Shown: piece by piece, positions 1 to 8,040 of the stretch
How the letters are laid out: each line of letters starts with the position of its first letter
How positions within the stretch are numbered: position 1 is the stretch's first letter
From: a bacterium
GTDB lineage: Bacteria > ARS69
DNA length: 64,000 bases
Direction of reading: 5' to 3'
Assembly: GCA_025774805.1 (NCBI GenBank)
Contig: JALGZR010000008.1
Span: 1-64,000 of the forward strand
Position numbers and translations under genes: made by a program
Notes under the pieces: model-generated
Database searches by the model: none
Seen by the model: the letters and a program-made list of their open reading frames with translations, nothing else
What the model was told of the DNA's origin: nothing

Positions 1-177
1 GGGGTCCTGCTCGACCGGAGGTACGACTTCCAGCTCGGTCGATCCTACGCGATCGCCATCTTCTATCCGCTGATCTACTGGATGTTCCTCGCACTCGTGA
101 CCGTCCGGTCGACGCCGGTGGGGATCTTCCGCCGCCCCGAACGGAAGGGGACCCAATGGAAGACGCGGCGAGACTGA
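1..177 (+). CDS. C-terminal end of a family 2 glycosyltransferase (PgaC-like), truncated by the window edge
   Basis: Only the last 58 residues are present, read in frame from base 1 to the TGA at 175-177. They include a hydrophobic segment around IFYPLIYWMFLALVTV followed by a basic tail RRPERKGTQW. This resembles the end of poly-beta-1,6-N-acetylglucosamine synthase PgaC, where a last membrane helix is followed by an R-K-R-x-x-x-W tail. The two genes downstream (export barrel and deacetylase) fit the same pathway. The next gene starts 22 bases before this stop, so the three are probably cotranscribed. Assignment rests on a short tail plus context; a cellulose-synthase-type enzyme is the alternative. 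Confidence 0.6.
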   Translation, partial: GVLLDRRYDFQLGRSYAIAIFYPLIYWMFLALVTVRSTPVGIFRRPERKGTQWKTRRD

Positions 178-1829
178 GGCGACCGGGACGGGCGCGGCTC
201 GGTCGGAGGGCGCTGTGCGCGGCGGGAGCGGGTCTCGTCCTGGCCGCCGGCTCCACGGCGCGGGCCGGCGTCGCGGACGCGCTCCTCGACGAGGCCCGCG
301 GGTACGCGGAGGTCGACCGCCACGGCCGGGCCGTGGCGTGCGCCCTGGCCGCACTGGAGGTCGACCCGACCCTCGAGTCGGAGGCGGCGCTTCTGATCGC
401 CTACCAGCTCACGTGGCAGGAGCGGGCGGACGAGGCGGTCCCCTGGTTCCGAAAGCACCTCACACACCACCCGGGCGACCCCGACGGCCACCGGGGTCTG
501 GCGCTCGCTCTCTCCTGGTCGGGGGAGCTGGAGGAGGCGCGCGAGGTGTACGCCGCGCTGGCCGAGGAGCACCCGGACGACGTCGAGGCCCGCCTGGGGC
601 TGGCGCGCATGGACGAGTGGCGGGAACGACACGGACGCGCCGCCGCCGGCTACCGGGAGGCCCTGGCCGTCGATCCGGGAAATCGCGAGGCGCGCCACGG
701 GGTGGCGCGGAGTGAGAACGCGCGAGGACGGCACCGCCGGGCGGCGACGCTTTACCGGGAGATGCTCGCCGGGGAGCCCGACGACGTGACGGCGCGCATC
801 GGACTCGCCCGGAGTCTCTCCTGGGAGGGGAGGCCCGACCCGGCCCTGAAGGCACTCTCCGGGGTCGAGGGAGCGGAGGCGGCCGATCTCCGCCGGGAGA
901 TCGAGCGGGACCGATCACTCCGGTTCGAGACCTCGTTCTCGCACTACGAGGACGTCGATGACCAGGTGGTCGAGACGTTCGGACTTCGGGCGGAGGAAGG
1001 CCGGTGGCCCCGGACGCGGGCGCTCGTCGAGTACCGGCGGGTGTGGACCGATGAGCCCGAGGTAGAGGAGATCTCCGCGGACCGACTGACGGGGGGAGCG
1101 TCCGTGCGCCTCTCGGCAAGCTTCGCGCTCAACGCGTATCTCACGATGGAGGCGGTTCGAGACCCCGAACGGGAGGTCGACGCCGGCGAGTTCCTGCTCA
1201 TTCCGGGGAGGGATGTCGCTGAGGCCCGGTTGCGCGGCGACGGCTGGCTGACCTGGTGGCCCGCGGACTGGACGCGTTTCGATCTCGGCTGGGGACGGAT
1301 TCCGATCGACACGCCCAAGTCCCTCGCGCGGGGGCTGGCCGTCGATCTTCTCTCGCTGAGCGCAAGCCGCCGCCTCTCCGATCGCTGGGAGGCTCGCGCC
1401 GAGATTTCCCGGGGCGATTACACGGACGACAACGTGCGGAAGGCGGTGAACGGGGAAGTGGAGTCGGGCCCGCATCCCGTCCGGGACGGACTCGAGGTCG
1501 GGGGCACGGCGGGGGCCTCCTGGCTCGCCTTCGACGAGTCGCCCGACCGCGGATACTACTCGCCCGAGGAGTACGATGCCCTGTTCGTGGAGGGGACCGC
1601 GCGGATCGGCCGGGGGAGCTTCACGCTGGAGGGGACGTCCCGCCTCGCTTCGGAGCGCGAGAACGAGGGAGATCGCTTCGGCGTCTGGTCGGGGGGAGTC
1701 GAGGCGCGCTGGTCGCCCGCGCTCCCGGTCGGGATCTCTCTCTTCGCCGCGCGGTCCACGTCGCGCTTCGACACCAGCGCGGGGTACGAGCGGGAGGGGC
1801 TCGGCGTCACCGTGTTCTGGCAGCCGTGA
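156..1829 (+). CDS. TPR plus outer-membrane beta-barrel protein, PgaA/BcsC-like polysaccharide export porin
   Basis: The 557-residue product starts with a signal peptide (basic RRPGRARLGRR, then a hydrophobic run ending near ARAG). Residues of roughly 40-245 form several tetratricopeptide repeats (for example DPGDPDGH, HPDDVEARLGLARMDEW, DPGNREARHGVARSENARG). From about residue 255 the pattern changes to alternating polar and hydrophobic strands typical of an outer-membrane barrel, ending in an aromatic-rich VTVFWQP. The motif RGYYSPEEY resembles the YYSPQ-Y element of BcsC/PgaA barrels. Such proteins carry a secreted polysaccharide across the outer membrane, the TPRs sitting in the periplasm. 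At 557 residues it is shorter than PgaA (about 800). The exact polymer is inferred from its neighbours. Confidence 0.7.
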   Translation: MEDAARLRRPGRARLGRRALCAAGAGLVLAAGSTARAGVADALLDEARGYAEVDRHGRAVACALAALEVDPTLESEAALLIAYQLTWQERADEAVPWFRKHLTHHPGDPDGHRGLALALSWSGELEEAREVYAALAEEHPDDVEARLGLARMDEWRERHGRAAAGYREALAVDPGNREARHGVARSENARGRHRRAATLYREMLAGEPDDVTARIGLARSLSWEGRPDPALKALSGVEGAEAADLRREIERDRSLRFETSFSHYEDVDDQVVETFGLRAEEGRWPRTRALVEYRRVWTDEPEVEEISADRLTGGASVRLSASFALNAYLTMEAVRDPEREVDAGEFLLIPGRDVAEARLRGDGWLTWWPADWTRFDLGWGRIPIDTPKSLARGLAVDLLSLSASRRLSDRWEARAEISRGDYTDDNVRKAVNGEVESGPHPVRDGLEVGGTAGASWLAFDESPDRGYYSPEEYDALFVEGTARIGRGSFTLEGTSRLASERENEGDRFGVWSGGVEARWSPALPVGISLFAARSTSRFDTSAGYEREGLGVTVFWQP

Positions 1830-2836
1830 GCGGAAGGCGCGCGCCTCGCGGGGGAGCGATTCTCGCCGTCGGCGCCATGGCCGCCGCCGTCGCGTGGTGG
1901 TTCTTCGCCGGGTCCTCCCCGGAGTCCGGGAGAGGGATCGAGCCCCCGTTGCTGTACGACCGCAACGAGCTGCGCGTCGGGAGCGGGAGCCTCGTGGACG
2001 ACCTGCCCGGGGGCGTCGCGGTCCTCTGCTATCACTACTTCCGACCCGGTCTCGACGCGGAGCGCCTCCTGCGGGTGATCGGGGCGGTCCTGCTCAACCT
2101 TCCCACCCTGCCCGACATCGGATTCTGGACGACCACCGTTCCGGAGTTCGACCGTCAGATGCGTTGGCTGGCGGACTCGGGATACCGCAGCCTGACCCTC
2201 GACGAGCTGGACGAGTGCCTCGCCGGGAACCGTCCCCTGCCCGAGCGGAGCGTGGTCATCACGATCGACGACGGAGATCGATCGGTGCTCGAGCACGCCG
2301 TCCCGGTGCTCCGGCGACACGGGATGAAGGCGACGCTGTTTCTGCTCACCGGTCGGGTCGGCGAGCGGGACTGGAACGGTCTCGACCTCGTCGACTGGGC
2401 GTCACTCCGCCGTCTCGAGGCGGAAGGGATCCTGCGGGTGGAGAGCCACACGCACCGGATGCACACGAAGGTCCGTCGGGGAGGGAGGGCGGTTCCCCTC
2501 TTCCTGACGGTGGCGCGGGACGGCCGCGGGCGGGTCTCCGCCGACTCGCCGCTCGGACGGGATCTCCGGGAGAGCCGGGCGGCGATCCGGAGACACCTGG
2601 GCCGGGAGCCCGCCTATCTGGCGTGGCCCTTCGGATTCGGGGAGACGGAGGTCGACTCCCTGGCCCACGCGCTCGGGTTCCGGCGCATCTTCACGCTACG
2701 AGCGCACCGCAATCGTCCGGATTTCGAAGACCCGTTCCGAACGGAGTCGGACAACGGTCTCGGGCGGTATGCGGTGACGGCTCGAACCAGCCTGCGCACG
2801 TTCCGCAACATGCTCGGAGAGACGGCGACGCGTTAA
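1826..2836 (+). CDS. Membrane-anchored polysaccharide deacetylase, PgaB-like N-deacetylase domain
   Basis: GTG at 1826 overlaps the upstream TGA by four bases and gives 336 residues; the open frame extends further upstream but lies inside the barrel gene. A single hydrophobic helix (about residues 11-27) looks like an uncleaved anchor or signal. The NodB-type deacetylase core shows ITIDDG with D148/D149 and SHTHRMH with H208 and H213. That five-residue histidine spacing is the one known for E. coli PgaB (D114, D115, H184, H189), not the usual four. A YLAWPFG segment follows. It would partly deacetylate poly-N-acetylglucosamine in the periplasm. The C-terminal hydrolase domain of PgaB is absent. 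Confidence 0.78.
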   Translation: MSGRRAPRGGAILAVGAMAAAVAWWFFAGSSPESGRGIEPPLLYDRNELRVGSGSLVDDLPGGVAVLCYHYFRPGLDAERLLRVIGAVLLNLPTLPDIGFWTTTVPEFDRQMRWLADSGYRSLTLDELDECLAGNRPLPERSVVITIDDGDRSVLEHAVPVLRRHGMKATLFLLTGRVGERDWNGLDLVDWASLRRLEAEGILRVESHTHRMHTKVRRGGRAVPLFLTVARDGRGRVSADSPLGRDLRESRAAIRRHLGREPAYLAWPFGFGETEVDSLAHALGFRRIFTLRAHRNRPDFEDPFRTESDNGLGRYAVTARTSLRTFRNMLGETATR

Positions 2837-2927
2837 GGCAAGACGGCCCTTGACGGAATCGCGTCCCGTCGTGCACCCATAGCCGGGCCCGATCCCGCCC
2901 CTTCCCCCACACTCCGAAAGGGAGTCG

Positions 2928-4688
2928 ATGCCGCGGACGCGCCGGCGACGGTTTCGCCTCGAGCGACTGCTGACCCGGGAGTACTGGCTGCACGAGGAGC
3001 GTTCGCTCGTCGGAACCGCTCTCACCATCGGGGTCCTCTCCGGCTTCGCGGCCGCCCTCCTCGTCTGGATGATCACGGGGATCGGCCACGCCCTTCCGCT
3101 CCCCGGGGAGGGGGGCCGGCCGCCCCTCTGGATTCTCTTCGTTCCGGCGCTCGGTGGTCTCCTCGTGGGTCCGATCGTGACGCGCGCCGCCCCCGAGACC
3201 CGGGGGCACGGGGTGCCCGAGGTCATGCTCGCGGTGGCGCGGAAGCGCGGCGTGATTCGGGCGCGCGTGGCCGTGCTGAAGGCGATCGCGTCGGCGATCT
3301 CGATCGGCACGGGCGGCTCCGCGGGCCGGGAGGGGCCCATCGTTCAGATCGGATCGGCCGTCGGTTCCGTCGCGGGCTCGGTCGTCCGGGTGAGCCCCGA
3401 CATTCGCCGCATGTTCGTCGCCTGCGGCGCGGCGGGCGGCATCGCCGCCTCGTTCAACACCCCCATCGCGGGGGTGATCTTCGCACTCGAGGTGATCCTG
3501 CGCGACTTCGCGGGGCGGGCTTTCGCGACGGTCGTCATCTCCTCGGTCACCGCGTCGGTGGTCTCACGGACCCTGCTCGGACAGGAGGCCTTCTTCCACG
3601 TGCCCCGGTACACGCTCCACAGCCACGGGGAGCTCGTTCTCTACGCGGCCCTGGGCGTCGTGGGGGCGCTCGTCGCCCGGGGGTTCGTCCTGGTCCTCTA
3701 CCGGACCGAAGACTTCTTCGACGATCTCCCCCTTCCCGCCACGCTGAAGCCGGCTCTCGGCGGGCTCCTCCTCGGAGCCCTGGGGTGGTTTCTTCCCGAC
3801 GTCTTCGGCACGGGTCACCACACGATCGAGCGGGCTCTCTCCGGGGAGCTCGCTCTCGGTCTTCTCGTCGTCCTGGTGGGCGGGAAGATCCTGGCGACGT
3901 CGTTCACCCTGGGATCGGGAGGGTCGGGCGGCGTGTTCGCGCCGTCGCTGTTCATCGGAGCGATGCTCGGCGGCGGCTTCGGGGAGCTGACGGCCCGTCT
4001 CTTCCCCGCGTGGGGGGTGGAGCCGGGCGCGTACGCGCTCGTCGGGATGGGGGTCGTCTTCGCGGGCGGAACCTGGGCGGCGATGAGCGCGATCCTGATC
4101 CTCTTCGAGATGACCCGAGACTACGGGCTCATCCTGCCGATGATGGCGGCCTGCGTGACGGCGCTCCTCGTGGCGAAGCGGCTCTCCCCCGACACGATCT
4201 ACACGCTCAAGCTGCGCCGGCGAGGAATCGATCTCGACGCGATCTCCGACGACCCGCTCCGGACGATCTCCGTAGAGTCGGTCATGACCACCGACGTCGA
4301 GACCATCCGGAGCGACGCGCCGCTCAAGGACCTGGTCCGGCAGGTGAAGGAAAGCGATCACTCCGGCTTCCCGGTCGTGGACGCCGCCCACCGTCTCGAG
4401 GGGATCATCACGTATGCGGAGCTCCGCGATGCGACCGCGATCATCGGAGACGACACGGAGTTCATCATCGCCTCCGACGTGATGCGCACGTTCCGCCCCG
4501 CGATCGATCCCCGGGCGAACCTGGCGGAGGCGGTCCACAAGATGAGGACGGCCGGAGTGCGACGACTCCCCGTGGTCGAGAGCGCCGGAGATCGTACGCT
4601 CCTGGGAATCCTCACGAATCACGACGTGATCTCGACGCTGGCCCGGGTGCAGGCGGACTCCCCCGAGACGGCGATCCCCGAGGTCTGA
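2928..4688 (+). CDS. ClC-family chloride channel/transporter with C-terminal CBS pair
   Basis: The 586-residue protein begins at ATG 2928 behind AAAGGGAG. Residues of about 28-425 form the multi-helix ClC core. Signature anion-binding elements are GHGVPE (93-98), GREGP (133-137, gating glutamate E135), GSGGSGGVFAP (about 329-339) and the Tyr in DTIYTLKL on the last helix. Two CBS domains follow (SVESVMTTDVETI and the second around SDVMRTFRPAIDP), which in this family sense nucleotides. At the internal proton-glutamate position of exchangers (E203 of E. coli ClcA) this protein has V189 in FALEVIL, as vertebrate Cl- channels do, so it may be a channel rather than an H+ antiporter. It stands alone with no obvious operon partner. 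Confidence 0.92.
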   Translation: MPRTRRRRFRLERLLTREYWLHEERSLVGTALTIGVLSGFAAALLVWMITGIGHALPLPGEGGRPPLWILFVPALGGLLVGPIVTRAAPETRGHGVPEVMLAVARKRGVIRARVAVLKAIASAISIGTGGSAGREGPIVQIGSAVGSVAGSVVRVSPDIRRMFVACGAAGGIAASFNTPIAGVIFALEVILRDFAGRAFATVVISSVTASVVSRTLLGQEAFFHVPRYTLHSHGELVLYAALGVVGALVARGFVLVLYRTEDFFDDLPLPATLKPALGGLLLGALGWFLPDVFGTGHHTIERALSGELALGLLVVLVGGKILATSFTLGSGGSGGVFAPSLFIGAMLGGGFGELTARLFPAWGVEPGAYALVGMGVVFAGGTWAAMSAILILFEMTRDYGLILPMMAACVTALLVAKRLSPDTIYTLKLRRRGIDLDAISDDPLRTISVESVMTTDVETIRSDAPLKDLVRQVKESDHSGFPVVDAAHRLEGIITYAELRDATAIIGDDTEFIIASDVMRTFRPAIDPRANLAEAVHKMRTAGVRRLPVVESAGDRTLLGILTNHDVISTLARVQADSPETAIPEV

Positions 4689-4810
4689 GCGTTGCGCTCC
4701 CCGCGATTGTTGCTCTACCCTCGGAATGTGGGACCGCCGGCCCGTGCCCGAAAACGGGTCGAGGCGGTGCGGTTCCGGTAGCTCCGTTCCCTCCTCTCGG
4801 AGAGGTCCTC

Positions 4811-5392
4811 GTGAGAAAGCTCGCCCTCGCCCTGGTCGGTCCCGCGGTCGTCGCGGTCGGCTTCGCCACCCCGGCCGGCCTCGCCGAGGAGAAGGTGGGT
4901 CCGGGCTCGCCCGCGACCTCCCGGGAGCTCCTCGACTGCACGGGAGCGCCGGACCGGACCTGCAACGAGACCGGCGGGGGCGTGGTTCCGGACAGCGGAA
5001 CCGTGGCCGTCTACGGCTGCAGCCCGCTGGAGTACGGCGGGTGTGGAGAGTCGGTCTACGAGATCTGCGTCGGAGACGAGACCGAGCTCACCGTCGAGAT
5101 GACCTACGACCACGTCACGGGAGTCAACGATCTCGATCTGTTCCTGCTCGACGGCTGCGACGAGGAGCGGTGTCTGGACCACTCCACGATGATCAGCGGC
5201 TTCGAGCGGGTGATCGCGACGGTCCCCGCGGGAAACTACTTCGCGGTCGTCGACGGCTGGACCCCCGTGGGCTCGGACGGTCGCTGCGACGGGTCGGGTC
5301 ATACGATTCTGGTCCTCTGTGACACCGCCTGCAGCACGGTCGCGGTCGATCCGGAGAGCTGGGGCGAAATCAAGGCGCGCTACCGCGAGTAG
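4811..5392 (+). CDS. Small secreted cysteine-rich protein with a pre-peptidase (PPC)-like domain, function unknown
   Basis: GTG 4811 gives 193 residues. The first about 24 form a classical signal peptide (MRKLALALVG to AGLAEE). The mature part carries about 12 cysteines (for example DCTGAPDRTC, YGCSPLEYGGCG, DGCDEERC, LCDTAC), suggesting several disulfides and export out of the cytoplasm. The stretch LTVEMTYDHVTGVNDLDLFLLDGC and VIATVPAGNYFAVVDGW resembles the beta-sandwich PPC domain of secreted proteases and adhesins: a strand, a D-L-D-L-F-L core and an aromatic pair near the end. No catalytic domain is attached. It lies between clcA-like and ettA genes, which says little about its role. 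Confidence 0.7.
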   Translation: MRKLALALVGPAVVAVGFATPAGLAEEKVGPGSPATSRELLDCTGAPDRTCNETGGGVVPDSGTVAVYGCSPLEYGGCGESVYEICVGDETELTVEMTYDHVTGVNDLDLFLLDGCDEERCLDHSTMISGFERVIATVPAGNYFAVVDGWTPVGSDGRCDGSGHTILVLCDTACSTVAVDPESWGEIKARYRE

Positions 5393-5408
5393 CCGGGAGG
5401 AACGAACC

Positions 5409-7085
5409 GTGCCCGCACAGTACGTCTACACGATGATTGATCTCTCGAAGGTGGTCCCGCCCCGTCGCAAGATACTCGAGGGGATCTCTCTCGCGTTTCT
5501 GCCGGGCGCCAAGATCGGCGTGATCGGTCTGAACGGTGCGGGGAAGTCCTCGCTTCTCCGCATCATGGCGGGCGAGGATCCGGATTTCGACGGAGAGGCG
5601 AGGCCCGCGGACGGGATCCGGGTCGGCTTCCTGCCGCAGGAGCCCCAGCTCGATCCCACGAAGGACGTCCAGGGGAACGTGATGGAGGCCGTGGGGGAGG
5701 TGACGGACCTGCTCCGGCGCTACGAGGAACTCAGCCAGAAGCTCGCGACCGATCTCTCCCCGGAGGAGATGGAGAAGACCCTCGAGGAGCACGGCCGGGT
5801 CCAGGACGCGATCGAGGCGGCGAACGGATGGGAGCTCGAGCGCACGCTCGAGATCGCGATGGACGCCCTGCGTCTTCCTCCCGGCGACACGGACGTGTCG
5901 GTGCTCTCGGGAGGTGAGAGGCGGCGGGTCGCGCTCTGTCGTCTCCTCCTCGCGAAGCCGGACCTCCTTCTCCTCGACGAGCCGACGAATCATCTCGACG
6001 CCGAGTCGGTGGGCTGGCTGGAACGCCACCTCCAGGAGTTCCCGGGGACGGTCGTGGTCGTGACCCACGACCGGTACTTCCTCGACAACGTGACCGGGTG
6101 GATCCTCGAGCTGGACCGGGGGAGGGGTATCCCCTGGAAGGGGAACTACACGGGCTGGCTCGTGCAGAAGGACACCCGGCTCGCCCACGAGGAGAAGGGG
6201 GAGTCGGCCCGGCAGCGGGCGCTCCAGCGGGAGCTGGAGTGGGTGCGCATGAGCCCGAAGGCCCGGCAGGCCAAGGGGAAGGCTCGGCTCCGGGAGTACG
6301 AGAAGCTCCTCGCCCAGGAGCGGGAGATGCGCGCCGAGCCGATCGAGATCACCATCCCGGTGGCGGATCGGCTCGGGAGCGACGTGCTCTCCGCGCAGGG
6401 GCTCGCGAAAGCGTACGGGGATCGTCTGCTCTTCGAAAACATGAACTGGAAGATCCCACCGGGGGCCATCGTGGGGATCATCGGTGCGAACGGAACGGGC
6501 AAGACCACGCTCTTCCGGATTCTCGTCGGACAGGAGACGCCGGACGACGGCACGCTCACGATCGGAGAGAAGGTGCGCATGGCGTACGTCGACCAGTCGC
6601 GGGACTCGCTGGACGGGGATCGCCTGCTCTGGCAGGAGATCGGGGACGGGGCGGAGTTCATCGATCTGGGAGGGCGCGAGGTGAACGTCCGGGCGTACGC
6701 CGCGACCTTCAACTTCAAGGGATCCGACCAACAGAAGCGCGTCAAGGATCTCTCCGGCGGCGAGCGCAACCGCCTCCACCTCGCGAAGGTGCTCCGCTCG
6801 GGAGGCAACGTGCTCCTCCTCGATGAGCCGACGAACGATCTGGACGTGGAGACCCTGCGCGCCCTGGAAGCCGCCCTCGAGTCCTTCGCGGGCTGCGCCC
6901 TGATCATCAGCCACGACCGGTGGTTTCTCGACCGCGTCGCGACCCACATCCTGGCATTCGAGGGAGACAGCCGGACCGTGTTCTTCGAGGGGAACTACCA
7001 GGGCTACGAGCGCGAGCGGCGGCGCCGTCTCGGAGACGACGCCGACCGCCCGCACCGTGTCCGCTACCGGCGCCTCGTGCGGTAA
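5409..7085 (+). CDS. ettA: Energy-dependent translational throttle protein EttA (ABC-F ATPase)
   Basis: GTG 5409 follows a GGAGGAA ribosome-binding site and gives 558 residues, close to the 555 of E. coli EttA. Two ABC ATPase domains are visible. Walker A motifs are GLNGAGKSS and GANGTGKTT, signatures LSGGERRRVALC and LSGGERNRLHLA, and Walker B motifs DEPTNHLD and DEPTNDLD. The second is the EttA-type variant. Between them is the charged linker with KARQAKGKARL typical of ABC-F proteins, and after the first Walker A lies the longer arm insertion. EttA binds the ribosomal E site and gates entry into elongation according to ADP/ATP ratio; it is cytoplasmic and has no membrane part. Confidence 0.95.
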   Translation: MPAQYVYTMIDLSKVVPPRRKILEGISLAFLPGAKIGVIGLNGAGKSSLLRIMAGEDPDFDGEARPADGIRVGFLPQEPQLDPTKDVQGNVMEAVGEVTDLLRRYEELSQKLATDLSPEEMEKTLEEHGRVQDAIEAANGWELERTLEIAMDALRLPPGDTDVSVLSGGERRRVALCRLLLAKPDLLLLDEPTNHLDAESVGWLERHLQEFPGTVVVVTHDRYFLDNVTGWILELDRGRGIPWKGNYTGWLVQKDTRLAHEEKGESARQRALQRELEWVRMSPKARQAKGKARLREYEKLLAQEREMRAEPIEITIPVADRLGSDVLSAQGLAKAYGDRLLFENMNWKIPPGAIVGIIGANGTGKTTLFRILVGQETPDDGTLTIGEKVRMAYVDQSRDSLDGDRLLWQEIGDGAEFIDLGGREVNVRAYAATFNFKGSDQQKRVKDLSGGERNRLHLAKVLRSGGNVLLLDEPTNDLDVETLRALEAALESFAGCALIISHDRWFLDRVATHILAFEGDSRTVFFEGNYQGYERERRRRLGDDADRPHRVRYRRLVR

Positions 7086-7168
7086 CGGAGGCCGCGACGT
7101 CGGAAGGCCTCGCCCCGGACGGGGCCGGGACGCGGCCACGACTGGCCCGTCGCGACGAGCCGCGGCCT

Positions 7169-7198
7169 CGCGACGAGCCTGGTGAGAAATGCGGGCTA
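7169..7198 (-). repeat. Interspersed repeat, copy A, containing the TAG stop of the YceI gene
   Basis: Read on the minus strand, the 30 bases begin with the TAG stop codon of the YceI gene and continue with CCCGCATTTCTC, then CAGGCTCGTCGCG. The same 30 bases occur without a change at 13602-13631 after another gene. A second GGCTCGTCGCGA lies just beyond, near 7151-7162. It sits in the gap between the convergent ettA and YceI genes. Confidence 0.85.
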
Positions 7199-7810
7199 GG
7201 ATGTCGGAACGACACCCTCGATGTGCACCGAGACGGCGACGTCCTCCCCGAGGAGCAGGCCTCCGGCGTCGAGCTTCTGGTTCCAGACCATTCCGAAATC
7301 CTTGCGATTGACGGTCCCGTTCAGCTCGAGTCCCAGGGTCGGCGTCCCCGTCATCGGATGGATGGCGAAGCCCAGCATCTCCACGTCGAAGGGAATCTCG
7401 CGGGTGACTCCCAGCAGGGTGAAGTCGGCGGTCACGACGTAGTGATCCCCCTTCTTCCGATCGACGGACTTCGTGACGAAGGTGATCTCCGGATGGTTCT
7501 CCGCGTCGAAGAAGTCCGGGCTCCGGAGGTGGTCGTCGCGCTTCCCGTTATTCGTGTTCACCGAGGCGGTCTTCACGGTTCCCTCGATCCGGAGGGTACT
7601 CTCGATCTTCTCGGGATCGACGGAGACGTGGCCGGTGAACTCGTCGAACCGGCCGGGCACCTTCGCGACGATGTGACGTACGCGGAATCCCACCTCGGAG
7701 TGGACCGGATCCACCGGGTACTCGATGGTGCCGGCCAGAAGCGTCGTGGGGACGAGGGCGAGAGCGAGGATCCCCGCCGTGGCGGCGGGTGAGAGCATCT
7801 TCCGGGTCAT
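7196..7810 (-). CDS. YceI-family periplasmic lipid-binding protein
   Basis: The 204-residue protein has a signal peptide ending near LLAG. It then shows the YceI lipocalin-like barrel: YPVDPVHSEVGFRVRHIVAKVPGRFDEFTGHV at the start, TASVNTNNGKRDDHLRSPDFFD in the middle, and FTLLGVTREIPFDVEMLG then KDFGMVWNQ near the end. These are the family's strongest conserved blocks. Members bind isoprenoid or fatty acyl chains in the periplasm; some are acid- or stress-induced. The gene stands alone, convergent with ettA and divergent from pgi. Its TAG stop is also the first codon of a repeat element. Confidence 0.93.
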   Translation of the reverse strand: MTRKMLSPAATAGILALALVPTTLLAGTIEYPVDPVHSEVGFRVRHIVAKVPGRFDEFTGHVSVDPEKIESTLRIEGTVKTASVNTNNGKRDDHLRSPDFFDAENHPEITFVTKSVDRKKGDHYVVTADFTLLGVTREIPFDVEMLGFAIHPMTGTPTLGLELNGTVNRKDFGMVWNQKLDAGGLLLGEDVAVSVHIEGVVPTS

Positions 7811-8040
7811 GCTTCACTCCTTCGGTCCAGAGATCTTCTTCAGGTTGACCGGTCCGGAGCGTCTCGGAGAACGGTTTCCGGACCACTGGATTTCCAACGA
7901 ACCCCGGGACCGGGCGCCGGTTCCGCCCCGCCGCGGGCGGGACGGCTGTCCGCATCGATTGGCCGGTCGGGGAGTGTTGCGGGGCACGAGTGAAGGTGAG
8001 AGGATCGCCGCGCCTCGAGGAAGGAAGACACAAGGAAGAC

